Origin: Variovorax sp. PBL-H6
GTDB taxonomy: Bacteria; Pseudomonadota; Gammaproteobacteria; Burkholderiales; Burkholderiaceae_C
Direction: 5' to 3'
Assembly (NCBI RefSeq): GCF_901827155.1
Contig: NZ_LR594659.1
Coordinates: 1,612,001-1,676,000 of the forward strand
Length of the DNA: 64,000 bases
Below, piece after piece: positions 34,915-46,734 of this stretch. The notes beneath the pieces are model-generated. The model made no database searches, had not been told where the DNA came from, and saw only the letters and a list, made by a program, of their open reading frames with translations. Both the position numbers and the translations under genes were made by a program. Numbering within the stretch: position 1 is the stretch's first letter; the number at the start of each line of letters is the position of its first letter.

Positions 34915-36296
34915 TGGACGACGGTTGGCGTCAGCTCGCGGCGGCGGCATCGGTCCTCGCTTACGGTGGCCTGTGTGCCGCGATCTGGCAGCGCGAGCGC
35001 CGGCGTGCCCAGGCGCTGCTGCAAGACGCCGCTTCCCTCGCTGCCGCCGGCGAACCGATGCTGTTGCTGCACGCCACGCAGACGGGCCAGGCCGAGTCCA
35101 TCGCCTGGCAGACCGCGCGCTGGCTGCATGCCCAGGGTGCGGCCGTGCGCGTGATGTCGCTCAACGAGCTAGACCTCGCGACCCTCCAGGCGGCCCCACG
35201 CGCGCTGTTCGTGGCCAGCACCTACGGCGAAGGCGATGCGCCCGATGGCGCCAGCGCCTTCGTCGAGCGGATCATGGAAGCGCGCGCGGAGTTGTCGAGC
35301 CTGCGCTACGCGCTGCTCGCACTGGGCGACCGCCAGTACGCGCATTTCTGCGGCTTCGGGCGCCGCCTCGATGCGTGGCTGCGCGACAGTGGCGCCGTGC
35401 CGGCGTTCGAGCGCATCGACGTCGACAACGGCGACGACACCGCGCTGGCCCGCTGGCGCGAACAGTGGCAGGGGGAGGGCGACGGTGGGGGCGTCGGCAA
35501 CGAGAGCGACACGCCTGCCGACGATGACTTCCAGCCATGGCGTCTGGTGGCGCGCAGGCAGCTCAATGCGGGCAGCGCCGGCGCACCGGTCTTCCATCTC
35601 GCCTTTGCCCCGGCGAGCGGCGCGCTCCCGCACTGGGCCTCTGGCGACCTGGCGCAGATCCAGCTCGCCTCCGACCCGCAACGCCCGCGCGACTATTCGA
35701 TCGCCTCGATCCCGGCTGACGGCGAACTGCAGCTGCTGGTTCGCCAGGAGCGGCACCCCGACGGCACGCTCGGCGCCGCGTCCGGCCTGCTCACTGCCGC
35801 GCTGGCGCCGGGCGGTGCCATGGCGCTGCGCCTGCGCCAGCACAACAACTTCCGCCTGAACGGCAATGCGGATCGACCGCTCATCCTGATCGGCAACGGC
35901 ACCGGCCTCGCAGGCCTGCGCGGCCACCTGCGCGCGCGCATCGCCCACGGCGTGCACGACAGCTGGCTGGTGTTCGGCGAACGCAGTGCGCGGCACGACT
36001 TCCTGTACCGCGACGAACTCGAAGGCTGGCTGGCCGCCGGTGCACTCGCCCGACTCGACATGGTGTTCTCGCGCGACGAGGAGTCGCTTCACGGCGAGCG
36101 GCGCTATGTGCAGCACCGTCTCTTCCACGCCGCGGAGGAGGTGCGCGCCTGGGTCGAGCGCGGCGCAGCGCTCTATGTGTGCGGCAGCCTGCAGGGCATG
36201 GCTTCCGGTGTGGACACCGCGCTGCGCCAGATCATCGGCCGTGACCGCCTGCACCAGATGGCCGCGGCCGGGCGCTACCGGCGCGACGTCTACTGA
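34914..36296 (+). CDS. Membrane-anchored flavodoxin/FNR reductase (sulfite-reductase-flavoprotein-like)
   Basis: 460 residues. ATG 34914 overlaps the ApbE TGA by one base. A helix at about 8-25 anchors it. A flavodoxin domain follows, with FMN loops ATQTGQA near 54, STYGEGDAPD near 102 and LGDRQYAHFC near 137. An FAD domain has RDYSIASIP near 258, and an NADPH domain has IGNGTGLAGLRG near 325 and LYVCGSLQGMASGV near 425. It should carry electrons from NADPH to a membrane or periplasmic acceptor, here probably the PepSY-TM protein and flavinylated DUF2271. It is not an ordinary CysJ, since no CysI is adjacent. Confidence 0.85.
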   Translation: MDDGWRQLAAAASVLAYGGLCAAIWQRERRRAQALLQDAASLAAAGEPMLLLHATQTGQAESIAWQTARWLHAQGAAVRVMSLNELDLATLQAAPRALFVASTYGEGDAPDGASAFVERIMEARAELSSLRYALLALGDRQYAHFCGFGRRLDAWLRDSGAVPAFERIDVDNGDDTALARWREQWQGEGDGGGVGNESDTPADDDFQPWRLVARRQLNAGSAGAPVFHLAFAPASGALPHWASGDLAQIQLASDPQRPRDYSIASIPADGELQLLVRQERHPDGTLGAASGLLTAALAPGGAMALRLRQHNNFRLNGNADRPLILIGNGTGLAGLRGHLRARIAHGVHDSWLVFGERSARHDFLYRDELEGWLAAGALARLDMVFSRDEESLHGERRYVQHRLFHAAEEVRAWVERGAALYVCGSLQGMASGVDTALRQIIGRDRLHQMAAAGRYRRDVY

Positions 36297-36385
36297 GCCC
36301 CTGGCCAAGGCGCGCCGACGTTGCGGCCTGGCCACGTCCGCGAGGAAATTTGCCGAGGATGTGAAGATTCGCGAACCTTGTTGTT

Positions 36386-36404
36386 GAGAGTCGTTATCAT
36401 TTGC
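36386..36404. promoter_or_regulatory. Fur box before the siderophore receptor gene
   Basis: Reading the minus strand, the 19 bases match the Fur consensus at 13 of 19 positions by hand count, with the core AAATGATAACGA. It lies 122 bases before the receptor start in a 229-base intergenic gap, which otherwise shows nothing but the Shine-Dalgarno. The likely role is iron-dependent repression. Confidence 0.65.
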
Positions 36405-36525
36405 ATCGCTCGCCGGTACATCTCGGCGAATGAACTTAGCCAGCCAATCCCCCGCATCGCCCGGATGCGCTGCACGGACCCGCCAGTGAAGTTGTCACGC
36501 AATTTCAATCCTGGAGGATCCTTTC

Positions 36526-38832
36526 ATGGCGTATATCAAGAGCCGCAAGCACGCAGTCGCGCGCGGCGTTCCCCCCTTCGGCACGGCTGCTGCCGCAGCG
36601 GCCACATTGATGGCGTTTGCCTTGCCTGCCGCCGCGCAGACCGCGGGCGGCGCCTCGGCTTCCACCCTGCGCGAGGTGAAGGTCGAAGCGACCGCCGACG
36701 GCTTCAAGGCCGAGCGCGTTTCATCGCCCAAGTTCAGCGAGCCATTGGTCGACACGCCGCAAACCGTGACCGTGATCAAGAAGGAAGTCCTGCAGGAGCA
36801 GGGCGCCACGACCTTGACGGAGGCGTTGCGCAATACGCCCGGCGTCACCTTCCAGATGGGCGAGAACGGCAACACGAGCACGGGCGATGCCGTCTTTCTG
36901 CGCGGCTTCGACACCTCCGGCAGTGTCTTCATCGACGGCGCGCGCGACATCGGCACCGTGACCCGCGACATGTTCAACGTGGAGTCGGTAGAAGTCGTCA
37001 AGGGCCCGGCCAGCGCCGACATCGGCCGGACCGCGCCCACCGGCTACATCAACCTCGTCAGCAAGGTGCCGCTGGCCGAGAACTTCTTCACCGGCAGCGT
37101 CGGCATCGGCAGCGGCGACTACAAGCGCGTCACGGGCGACTTCAACCGCGTGCTCAACGAGTCCGGCTCCATGGCCTTCCGCCTGAACGTCATGAAGCAG
37201 GACAGCGGCGTCGTCGGCCGCGACGACGTGGAGAACAAGGGCTGGGCCGTCGCGCCTTCCATCGCCTTCGGCCTGAACACACCCACGCGCGTGGTCCTGC
37301 AGTACCAGCACGTCGACCAGAAGAACCGCCCCGACGGCGGCCTGCCGACCATCGGCCTCGACGGCTTCTATCTCTCGCAGCTCTCGGCGCGGGGCGGCAA
37401 CGGGCCGCAAGTCGACACGCGCAACTACTACGGCTACTTGTCGGACCACGACAACGTCAAGGCCGACATGTTCACAGCGCGCATCGACCATGACTTCGGC
37501 AACGGCCTCAGGCTGCGCAACCTCACGCGCTGGGGCAAGACCGACCAGGACCTCGTGCTCACCGGCGTCTTCAGCAGCGGTCCGCTCACGCCCGACATCC
37601 TCAACCCGCTGACCTGGTCCACCCGCGTGCTGCCGCAGGGCAAGCTCCAGAGGAACGAAATCCTCACCAACCAGACCAACCTCAGCGCCGAGCTGGCGAC
37701 CGGGTCCGTCAAGCACACCCTCAACGCCGGCATCGAGCTCACGCGCGAAGAGCAGGACAACGGCACGATGGCCGCCCGTATCGATCGGACCAACGGCCAG
37801 CTGGTGAGCGGCACCTACCAGGCCTACAACAGCATGTACCTGCCGAACATCTACCGCCCGTTCGTGCCGGTGCTGCCGAGCGGTGCCTCGGTGGAGGGCA
37901 AGACCTCCACCGCCGCGGCCTACGTGTTCGACACCATGAAGTTCAACGAGCAATGGCTGCTCACCGGCGGCCTGCGCTTCGAGCACTACCGCACCAACTA
38001 CTTCAGCCTCGCCGCGCCGGCCACCGTGGGTGGCGCGCAGGCTGCGACGACGCAGGAGAAGTCGGACAACCTCCTCACCGGCAAGATCGGCCTCGTCTAC
38101 AAGCCGGCGCCCAACGGCAGCCTCTATGCCGCCTATGCCACCGGCGCGCAGCCGCCGGGCGGCAACTTCGCCTTCCAGACCACGGCCACTGCCAACATCA
38201 ACAACCTGAACCTCGATCCGCAGAAGTCCAAGACCGCGGAGATCGGCACCAAGTGGGATGTGCTGGACGGCCGCCTGGCACTGGCGGGCGCGCTCTTCCG
38301 CACCACGAACGAAAACGAGCAGGTCCAGGCCGATAGCTTCGGCAACTTCGAGCAGTACGGCAAGACCCGCGTCCAGGGCGTCGAGCTGAGCGCGGTGGGC
38401 CAGATCACCCCGGCCTGGCAGTTGATCGCCGGCCTCGCCCACATCGACACCAAGATCCTCGAAGGCTCTCGCACCAGCACCACTCAGCAGGGAGCGCAGG
38501 TCCGCTACTCGCCCAAGCTCACGGCGACGCTGTGGACCAGCTACAGGTTCCGGAACGGCCTCACCCTCGGTGGCGGCGCGCGCTACGTTGCAACGCAACA
38601 GCGCGCGACCAGCAACGCGGCCGCTACGCCGACCTCGTTCTTTCCCGAGATCCCCAGCTATGCCGTGTTCGACGCCATGATCGGCTACGAGGTCAACAAG
38701 AACGTCTCGGTGCAGCTGAACCTGTACAACCTGACCGACAAGTTCTACCTGGCGCGCGTCAACAATGCCGGCAACCGCCTGGTGCTCGGAACGCCGCGCT
38801 CGGCATTGCTGTCGGCCAACTTCAGGTTCTGA
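36526..38832 (+). CDS. TonB-dependent catecholate-type siderophore receptor
   Basis: 768 residues, typical of the family. ATG 36526 follows CTGGAGGATCCTTTC, and a long signal peptide ends at LPAAAQT near 38. The plug shows [29 protein letters not shown] and FLRGFDTSG; then [26 protein letters not shown] and a 22-strand barrel ending ANFRF with the C-terminal Phe. It resembles Fiu/FhuE-type receptors that import ferric siderophores. A Fur box lies upstream and a PiuC-type gene follows, a common receptor-dioxygenase pairing. Exact ligand unknown. Confidence 0.92.
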   Translation: MAYIKSRKHAVARGVPPFGTAAAAAATLMAFALPAAAQTAGGASASTLREVKVEATADGFKAERVSSPKFSEPLVDTPQTVTVIKKEVLQEQGATTLTEALRNTPGVTFQMGENGNTSTGDAVFLRGFDTSGSVFIDGARDIGTVTRDMFNVESVEVVKGPASADIGRTAPTGYINLVSKVPLAENFFTGSVGIGSGDYKRVTGDFNRVLNESGSMAFRLNVMKQDSGVVGRDDVENKGWAVAPSIAFGLNTPTRVVLQYQHVDQKNRPDGGLPTIGLDGFYLSQLSARGGNGPQVDTRNYYGYLSDHDNVKADMFTARIDHDFGNGLRLRNLTRWGKTDQDLVLTGVFSSGPLTPDILNPLTWSTRVLPQGKLQRNEILTNQTNLSAELATGSVKHTLNAGIELTREEQDNGTMAARIDRTNGQLVSGTYQAYNSMYLPNIYRPFVPVLPSGASVEGKTSTAAAYVFDTMKFNEQWLLTGGLRFEHYRTNYFSLAAPATVGGAQAATTQEKSDNLLTGKIGLVYKPAPNGSLYAAYATGAQPPGGNFAFQTTATANINNLNLDPQKSKTAEIGTKWDVLDGRLALAGALFRTTNENEQVQADSFGNFEQYGKTRVQGVELSAVGQITPAWQLIAGLAHIDTKILEGSRTSTTQQGAQVRYSPKLTATLWTSYRFRNGLTLGGGARYVATQQRATSNAAATPTSFFPEIPSYAVFDAMIGYEVNKNVSVQLNLYNLTDKFYLARVNNAGNRLVLGTPRSALLSANFRF

Positions 38833-38837
38833 TCGCC

Positions 38838-38887
38838 GCATCACGCCGCATCACGCCGCACTGCTTCGCACTGCGTCGCACTGCGTC
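38838..38887. repeat. Imperfect tandem 10-base repeat, five copies
   Basis: Five decamers run head to tail: GCATCACGCC twice, GCACTGCTTC once, GCACTGCGTC twice. They sit in the 139-base gap between the siderophore receptor and the PiuC-like gene. No coding frame uses it. It may be a slippage-prone spacer or a binding-site array; nothing in the sequence decides. Confidence 0.75.
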
Positions 38888-38971
38888 GCGCCGCCGCGCC
38901 ACAATCGCGGTGCGACACTCGGAGCCCCGGCTGAAAGGCCCGGGTTCTTTCCTTTTTTGGAGGCCCTCCAG

Positions 38972-39652
38972 ATGATGTTGCATGTTCCTGGCGTCCTCAC
39001 TCCCGAGCAGGTGCGCGACATCCGCGCCGCGCTGGCTGCCGCGGAGTGGGTCGACGGCCGGGAGACGGTGGGTCCCCAGGGCGCACGCGTCAAGCAGAAC
39101 CGCCAGTTGCCGGAGCTCTCGCCAGTCGGCCGCGAGCTCGGCCAGTCAATCCTTGCCGCGTTGGCGAAAAGCCCGCTCTTCTTTTCCGCCGCCTTGCCCT
39201 TGCGCTTCGTGCCGCCGCTCTTCAACCGCTACGAGGGCGGCGAGAACTACGGGCTGCACATCGACGGCGCCGTTCGCTCGGTGCCGGTCAGCAACATCCA
39301 GTTGCGAACCGATCTATCGTGCACGCTGTTCCTGTGCGAACCGGAGGACTACGATGGCGGCGACCTCGAGGTGGTCGATACCTACGGCACGCACGAGGTC
39401 AAGCTCCCCGCCGGCGACCTCATCCTCTATCCGTCCAGCAGCCTGCATCGCGTGCACCCCGTGACCCGCGGCGCCCGTGTCTGCTCCTTTTTCTGGGTGC
39501 AGAGCATGGTGCGGGACGACAGGCGGCGCGAGATGCTGTTCGAGCTGGACCAGTCGATCCAGAAGCTGCGCGCCCGCGTGGGGGACTGCGAAGAGACCGT
39601 GTCGCTGACGGGGCACTATCACAACCTGCTGAGGATGTGGACGGAGGTTTGA
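38972..39652 (+). CDS. piuC: PKHD-type Fe(II)/2-oxoglutarate dioxygenase, PiuC/YbiX family
   Basis: 226 residues from ATG 38972 after TTGGAGGCCCTCCAG. The double-stranded beta-helix iron ligands are visible: His96 and Asp98 in [10 protein letters not shown], His159 in [10 protein letters not shown], and Arg169 for 2-oxoglutarate. PiuC proteins are encoded with TonB siderophore receptors and are iron-repressed in other bacteria; their substrate is still unclear. Here the gene directly follows such a receptor. An oxidoreductase role in siderophore or iron-release chemistry is inferred from context. Confidence 0.9.
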   Translation: MMLHVPGVLTPEQVRDIRAALAAAEWVDGRETVGPQGARVKQNRQLPELSPVGRELGQSILAALAKSPLFFSAALPLRFVPPLFNRYEGGENYGLHIDGAVRSVPVSNIQLRTDLSCTLFLCEPEDYDGGDLEVVDTYGTHEVKLPAGDLILYPSSSLHRVHPVTRGARVCSFFWVQSMVRDDRRREMLFELDQSIQKLRARVGDCEETVSLTGHYHNLLRMWTEV

Positions 39653-39722
39653 CCACGCGGCGGCATGCCGCACGACGGCCGGGAAGGGGGCCGCGCATAA
39701 TTTCCCGATCACAGGAGACTGC

Positions 39723-42700
39723 ATGAATCAGCAGCCGGCGCAGAACGACATCGATTGGAACGTGGTGGACGAGACGCGTCGCTCATCCCTTGAATTTCCC
39801 GTGGTCGGAATTGGCGCCTCTGCGGGCGGCATGGCCGCAGCCTTGCAGTTGTTCGAGCGGATGCCCGACGAGCCCGGCATGGCGTTCGTCGTCGTGCTCC
39901 ACCTGTCGCCTGAACACGAGAGCCATGCGGCCTCCATTCTTCAGCGGGCGACGCGCATGCCCGTGATGCAGGTGTCGCAGACCGGCCCGATCGAGATCAA
40001 TCACGTCTACGTGATCGCCCCCGCCCTCCACCTGACGATGGACGATGGCAAGCTGGTCGTCGAGAAGCTGGACCGCCCGCGCGGCCGCCCGGTGGCCATC
40101 GACCTGTTCTTCCGGACGCTGGCGCAGGCGCATCGGGAGCGTGCCATTGCAGTGGTCCTTTCCGGCACGGGCAGCGATGGCGCGCTGGGCCTGGGGGAAG
40201 TGAAGGCGCAAGGGGGCATTTCGCTGGTGCAGGCGCCGACCGATGCCGAGTACGCAGGCATGCCGCGCGCTGCGATCGCCACCGGCCGGGTCGACTTCGT
40301 GCTGTCTGCGGCCGAGATACCGGCGAAGCTGATCGAGCTGTGGCAGAACGCCCGCGCCATCGAGCTGCCGCATGCGGCGGAGGCCGGCTTGCAGGCCAGA
40401 GAGCCCACCGAGGCCGCGGCAGCCCGTGCCGATGCGGCACTCGACGACGTCATTGCCATCCTCGCAAGTCGCACCGGCAATGACTTCCGGAACTACAAGC
40501 GGGGCACCGTCGTGCGGCGTCTGGAGCGCCGGATGCAGGTCACACGCCAGCAGAACCTGGCTGCCTACCGGCAGTATCTCGAGGCCCATCCGCAGGAAAC
40601 CGCTCACCTGCTGCAGGACATGCTCATCAGCGTCACGAGCTTCTGCCGCGACGCGGATGCCTTCGAGGCGCTGGAGCGAGAGGTCTCGCACGGGCTGTTC
40701 CAGCAGCTGCCGGCGGGTGCGCCGCTGCGCGCATGGGTGGTCGGCTGCGCCACCGGCGAAGAGGCCTACTCGGTGGCCATGGTGCTCAACGAAAGCGCTC
40801 CGGAGATGGTGCCGCGCCCGTCGATCCAGATCTTCGCGTCCGACATCGACGATCGCGCCCTGGCGATGGCCCGCGCCGGTGTGTATCCGGAGGGCATCGC
40901 CGCCGATGTGTCCGGGGCGCGCCTGCGGCAGTTCTTCGACTACGACGGCGGCACCTACAAGGTCAAGAAGGCGTTGCGGGAGCAGATCCTCTTTGCCCGG
41001 CACAACGTGCTGCGCGACCCACCCTTCTCGCGCCTCCACCTGATCGCCTGTCGAAACCTGCTGATCTATCTCGAGCGGGACCTGCAGGCCGAAGTGCTCG
41101 AGATGTTCCATTTCGCACTGAACCCGGGGGGCCTGCTTTTCCTCGGCAGTGCCGAGTCTGCGGATTCGCTGCCCGAGCACTTCACCGTCGTCGACAAGAA
41201 GCGCCGGATCTACAGGGCCAACGCCGTTCGGCTGCGCCGCGGCGACGTGCTGCCCTTGCGCAGCGGGGCATTCCCTGCGCCGGGAGGCACCGCGGAGCGG
41301 CCATTGCCATCGGTGGCGGGTCTCACCGTGCTTCATCAAAGGCTGCTCGACGACTGCGACCGCGCCACCGTGGTCATCGATGCCAACCACAAGATCATGC
41401 ACACGAATCCGGGGGCCGCGCGCTACCTCCGCCATGTGCCGGGCGTTCCCTCGCAGGACCTGCTCGTGGTCGTGCTGCCGGAACTCGCCCTGGCGCTTCG
41501 CCCCGCTGTATTGCTGGCGGCGCATTCCGGGCGGCGCGTCGCGGCCAAGCCGGTCACGATCGACGGGGAACAGGGGCGCATCACGCTGCAGATGACGGCG
41601 TACGGCAGTCACGATGCAAGCAGGAGCGGCTACATGCTCATTGCGTTCGACGAAGTGGACGCGACCCTTTACCCGAGTGCCGAGACAGGCCCCGGCGCAC
41701 TCGATCCCGCCTACGCCGTGCTCGAAGCGGAGGTGCTGCGGCTGCAGCGCGAGCTGCAGGGCACCGTGGGCGAATCCGCGAGTTCCGGCGAAGCGCTGCG
41801 CGCTTCCAACGAAGAACTGCAGTCGATGAACGAGGAGCTTCGTTCGGCGACGGAAGAACTCGAGACCAGCAAGGAAGAGCTCCAGTCCGTCAACGAGGAA
41901 CTGACGACCGTCAACTTCGAGCTCAAGCACAAGGTCGAGGAAACAGCCAAGGTCAACGACGACCTGAACAACCTCATCACCTCGATGAACATCGCCACCC
42001 TGTTCGTCGACAGGCGAATGCTCATCAAGGGCTTCACGCCGCAGAGCTCCAAGGTCTTCAACGTTCTGGCGACCGACATGGGGCGCCCGCTGAGCGACAT
42101 CACCCATCACCTCGACTACGCAGACAGCTTTGCAACGGATGTCCGGCATGTGCTGGCGACGCTGCAGCCGGTGGAGCGGGAGGTTGCCTCCATCGATGGC
42201 CGCTGGTACCTCATGCGCGTATCGGCCTACCGCACCAACGAGGACCGCATCGACGGCGCCGTGCTCAACTTCATCGACGTGACCGAGCGCCGTGCGGCGC
42301 AGGAGCAGGTGCGCGCGCGCGACGAGCGCCTGCGCCTGGTCGCGGAAAGCACCAAGGATTTCGCCGTCATCACGCTCGATGCTGCCGGCCGCGTCACCGG
42401 CTGGAACAAGGGGGCCGAGCTGATGTTCGGCTACACCGTGGACGAAGTGGTGGGCGAGCACTTCCGCCGCCTCTTCGTTCCGGAGGATCGCGCCGCCGGC
42501 GCGCCCGAGCAGGAGCTGCAGGCTGCCCGCGAGAGCGGTCGAGCGCTCGACGAGCGCTGGCATCTGCGCAAGGACGGCAGCCGCTTCTACTGCAGCGGCA
42601 TCACGACCCCGCTGGTCGAAGGCAACATCGAAGGGTTCGCCAAGATCGCTCGCGACCTGACCGAGCGCCGCCTGCTGGAGCGCCAGCGCGAGGACCTGCT

Positions 42701-43859
42701 AGATGCCGAGAAGGTGGTGCGCGCCCAGCTCGAGGCGGCGCATGCCCTGCGCAACGAGTTCCTGGCCGTGATGTCGCACGAGCTCAAGAATCCGCTGAAC
42801 CTCATCATGATGAGCGCGGAGCTGATCGGGCGCTCGCCGGAAGTCCAGGCCGTGCCGAGGTTGTCGCGAACGGTCGACACCATCCGGCGCGCGATCCAGG
42901 GGCAGTCGCAGATCATCGATGACCTGCTCGACCTCTCGCGCCTGCAGACCGGCAAGCTCACGCTGAGCCGTTCGGCCGTGAAATGGCGGCCCATCATCGA
43001 GCGGATCGCCGATGCATTGCGCACGGATGCGCAGGCGAAGCAGCTGTCCCTCACCGTGGAAACCGAGGACCTCGCGATCTTCGCGGACGTGGTGCGTGTC
43101 GAGCAGATCTTCTGGAACCTGGCGAGCAATGCGCTGAAGTTCACGCCGCCCGGTGGCTCGGTCCACGTGCGCCTGACCCGCGACGGCCCCTGGGCTCTCC
43201 TGGAAGTGCAGGACACGGGGCGCGGCATCGAGCCCGGCTTTCTCGACCGCGTGTTCGACATGTTCCAGCAGGCGGACCACAACCCCTCCACCCGGCGCGA
43301 AGGCGGTCTCGGTATCGGCCTGGCGCTGGTCAAGAGCTTGGCGGAGCTGCATGGCGGCAGCGTCCAGGCCGAATCGAAAGGGCCGGGCCAAGGGGCTGTT
43401 TTCCGCGTGCGGCTTCCCTTGCTGGAAGGCGCGCTGAGCGACGACAGGCCCGACTTCCAGCTGGTGTCGCGCCAGGCCCTGAATGGGCGGCGCATCCTGC
43501 TGGTGGACGACGACGTCGCCACGCTGGAAACACTCGGCGAGCTGCTGACCGCCGAGGGCGCGAAAGTCACGACCGCCATGAGCGCCTACGCGGCGTGGGA
43601 GCAGGCGCAGAACGGCAACTTCGATCTCCTGGTCTCCGACATCGGCATGCCCGGCATGGACGGACTCGAGCTCATCACGCGGCTGCGCCAGCTGCCGAAG
43701 GCAGCACACTGGCCGGCGATCGCTGTCACCGGTTTCGGGCGGCCCGAGGATGCGCAGAAGTCCAGGGCCGCGGGCTTCGACCTGCACCTGACCAAGCCTG
43801 TATCGCTCGACACCTTGAGCGAGGCGCTGGTGAGGTTGGCGAAGCTGGGGCGGAGCTAG
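39723..43859 (+). CDS. CheB-CheR-PAS hybrid sensor histidine kinase with receiver domain
   Basis: A 1378-residue cytoplasmic protein with five functions in one chain. CheB methylesterase: about 25-205, with Ser33, His60 and Asp152. CheR methyltransferase: about 237-495, SAM site GCATGEEAYS at 341. Coiled coil: about 690-745, repeated NEEL heptads. Two PAS domains: about 750-855 and 865-985. HisKA/HATPase: His1019 in MSHELKNP, N-box Asn1136, G2 box near 1195. Receiver: about 1256-1375, Asp1306 and Lys1358. No membrane segment and no CheA, CheW or receptor genes are beside it, so it is an orphan. It probably senses through PAS and signals by phosphorelay. Confidence 0.92.
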   Translation: MNQQPAQNDIDWNVVDETRRSSLEFPVVGIGASAGGMAAALQLFERMPDEPGMAFVVVLHLSPEHESHAASILQRATRMPVMQVSQTGPIEINHVYVIAPALHLTMDDGKLVVEKLDRPRGRPVAIDLFFRTLAQAHRERAIAVVLSGTGSDGALGLGEVKAQGGISLVQAPTDAEYAGMPRAAIATGRVDFVLSAAEIPAKLIELWQNARAIELPHAAEAGLQAREPTEAAAARADAALDDVIAILASRTGNDFRNYKRGTVVRRLERRMQVTRQQNLAAYRQYLEAHPQETAHLLQDMLISVTSFCRDADAFEALEREVSHGLFQQLPAGAPLRAWVVGCATGEEAYSVAMVLNESAPEMVPRPSIQIFASDIDDRALAMARAGVYPEGIAADVSGARLRQFFDYDGGTYKVKKALREQILFARHNVLRDPPFSRLHLIACRNLLIYLERDLQAEVLEMFHFALNPGGLLFLGSAESADSLPEHFTVVDKKRRIYRANAVRLRRGDVLPLRSGAFPAPGGTAERPLPSVAGLTVLHQRLLDDCDRATVVIDANHKIMHTNPGAARYLRHVPGVPSQDLLVVVLPELALALRPAVLLAAHSGRRVAAKPVTIDGEQGRITLQMTAYGSHDASRSGYMLIAFDEVDATLYPSAETGPGALDPAYAVLEAEVLRLQRELQGTVGESASSGEALRASNEELQSMNEELRSATEELETSKEELQSVNEELTTVNFELKHKVEETAKVNDDLNNLITSMNIATLFVDRRMLIKGFTPQSSKVFNVLATDMGRPLSDITHHLDYADSFATDVRHVLATLQPVEREVASIDGRWYLMRVSAYRTNEDRIDGAVLNFIDVTERRAAQEQVRARDERLRLVAESTKDFAVITLDAAGRVTGWNKGAELMFGYTVDEVVGEHFRRLFVPEDRAAGAPEQELQAARESGRALDERWHLRKDGSRFYCSGITTPLVEGNIEGFAKIARDLTERRLLERQREDLLDAEKVVRAQLEAAHALRNEFLAVMSHELKNPLNLIMMSAELIGRSPEVQAVPRLSRTVDTIRRAIQGQSQIIDDLLDLSRLQTGKLTLSRSAVKWRPIIERIADALRTDAQAKQLSLTVETEDLAIFADVVRVEQIFWNLASNALKFTPPGGSVHVRLTRDGPWALLEVQDTGRGIEPGFLDRVFDMFQQADHNPSTRREGGLGIGLALVKSLAELHGGSVQAESKGPGQGAVFRVRLPLLEGALSDDRPDFQLVSRQALNGRRILLVDDDVATLETLGELLTAEGAKVTTAMSAYAAWEQAQNGNFDLLVSDIGMPGMDGLELITRLRQLPKAAHWPAIAVTGFGRPEDAQKSRAAGFDLHLTKPVSLDTLSEALVRLAKLGRS

Positions 43860-43940
43860 CAGGCCGTGGTCGCCGCCCTCATCGTGATTGACTGCCTCAG
43901 TCCGACCCCCTCGCCGACCAGATAGGCCAGTGGGCCAGGG

Positions 43941-45665
<1,725 letters not shown>

Positions 45666-45684
45666 GGATGTGGGTCTCTTTCTT

Positions 45685-46686
45685 TCAGTCGAGCTTGATG
45701 TTGGCGCTGCGGATGACCTCGCCCCATCGCTCGCTGTCGCTCTTCACGATGGACGCGAACTCGGGGCCGCTCACGCCCGAGGGCTCGTTGCCCTGCGCCT
45801 CGATGAGCTTGAGCATCTCGGGCATGCGCGCGACCTTGGCCAGGAGCGAGCTCACCTGCTTCGCGAGCGCCGGGTTCATCTGGCCCGGACCGAAGATCGC
45901 CTGCCAGCCCACGATGTCGAGCCCCTTCACGCCCTGCTCGGAGATGGTGGGCAGGTCCGGCAAGACCGAGACGCGCGTCGGCGTTGCAGCGCCAATGCCC
46001 TTGGCCTTGCCGGCCTTGATCAGTGCCACGGCGCTCGCGGTGCCGTCGAAGTACAGGTGCACGTCGCCCGCAACCAGGGCCCGCGAGGCATCGGCCGTTC
46101 CCTTGTAGGGCACGTGGACCATTCGCGTGCCGGTGCGCATCTGCAGCAGCTCGCCATTGAGGTGCGAGGTGGAACCGGCGGAGTAGGAGGCGTAGTTCAG
46201 CTTGCCCGGGTTGGCGCGCGCATAGGCCACCAGTTCCTGCACGTTGTTCACCGGTGCGGACGGGTTCGCGATCAGCACCGTCGCCGACTTCACCATCTGT
46301 GCCAGCGGCGTGAAATCGCGCACCGGGTCGTAGGGCAGCTTCGCGTACAGGTGCGGGTTCTGCGTGTGCGTGATGACGATGGTGTAGAGCAGCGTGTGGC
46401 CGTCGGCCGGCGCGCGTGCCACCTCTTGCGCGCCGATGAAGGTGCCGGCGCCGGGCTTGTTGTCCACGATCACCGGATGCCCGCCGAGTTCGTCCCCCAT
46501 CAGCTTGGCGATCACGCGCGCGGTCGTGTCCGAGCCGGAGCCTGCCGGGAACGGCACGATGATGCGGATCGGCTTGCCGGCGATCGGCCAGGCCGGCTGG
46601 GCCAGGGCTGGCAATGCGAGCGCGGCCCCGGCGGCGAGCGCGCCTTGGAGCAGCAGGCGGCGTGAGGAAGAGGAACTGGTTTTCAT
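45685..46686 (-). CDS. Bug-family (TctC-like) periplasmic binding protein
   Basis: 333 residues from ATG 46686 after CCGGAGACTTTCG. It starts with a signal that has SRRLLLQGALAAGAALALP, so Tat export is possible. The Bug pattern follows: KPIRIIVPFPAGSGSDTTARV, VDNKPGAGTFIGAQEVARAP, DGHTLLYT, FTPLAQM and YKGTADASRALVAGDVHLYFD. These proteins capture organic acids and are abundant in Burkholderiales; the ligand here may be the N-acylated compound cleaved by the neighbouring deacylase. No TctAB permease is adjacent, as is usual for orphan Bug proteins. Confidence 0.9.
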   Translation of the reverse strand: MKTSSSSSRRLLLQGALAAGAALALPALAQPAWPIAGKPIRIIVPFPAGSGSDTTARVIAKLMGDELGGHPVIVDNKPGAGTFIGAQEVARAPADGHTLLYTIVITHTQNPHLYAKLPYDPVRDFTPLAQMVKSATVLIANPSAPVNNVQELVAYARANPGKLNYASYSAGSTSHLNGELLQMRTGTRMVHVPYKGTADASRALVAGDVHLYFDGTASAVALIKAGKAKGIGAATPTRVSVLPDLPTISEQGVKGLDIVGWQAIFGPGQMNPALAKQVSSLLAKVARMPEMLKLIEAQGNEPSGVSGPEFASIVKSDSERWGEVIRSANIKLD

Positions 46687-46734
46687 CGAAAGTCTCCGGA
46701 AAGTAGGGCCCAAAAGGCAGGGCTCCAGCGCTAA

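Noticed and set aside
36721..38844. 707-codon minus-strand frame opposite the siderophore receptor
   Set aside because: Shadow frame with no domain and no ribosome site; the receptor on the plus strand is unmistakable.
38925..38970. Attenuator hairpin before the PiuC gene
   Set aside because: The CCCCGG and CCCGGG arms pair badly, and the T-run also belongs to the ribosome-site region.
39783..42563. 926-codon open frame on the minus strand opposite the CheB-CheR kinase
   Set aside because: Low-complexity Arg/His/Gly-rich translation and exact antiparallel cover of a gene with clear domains. High GC makes such antisense frames common.
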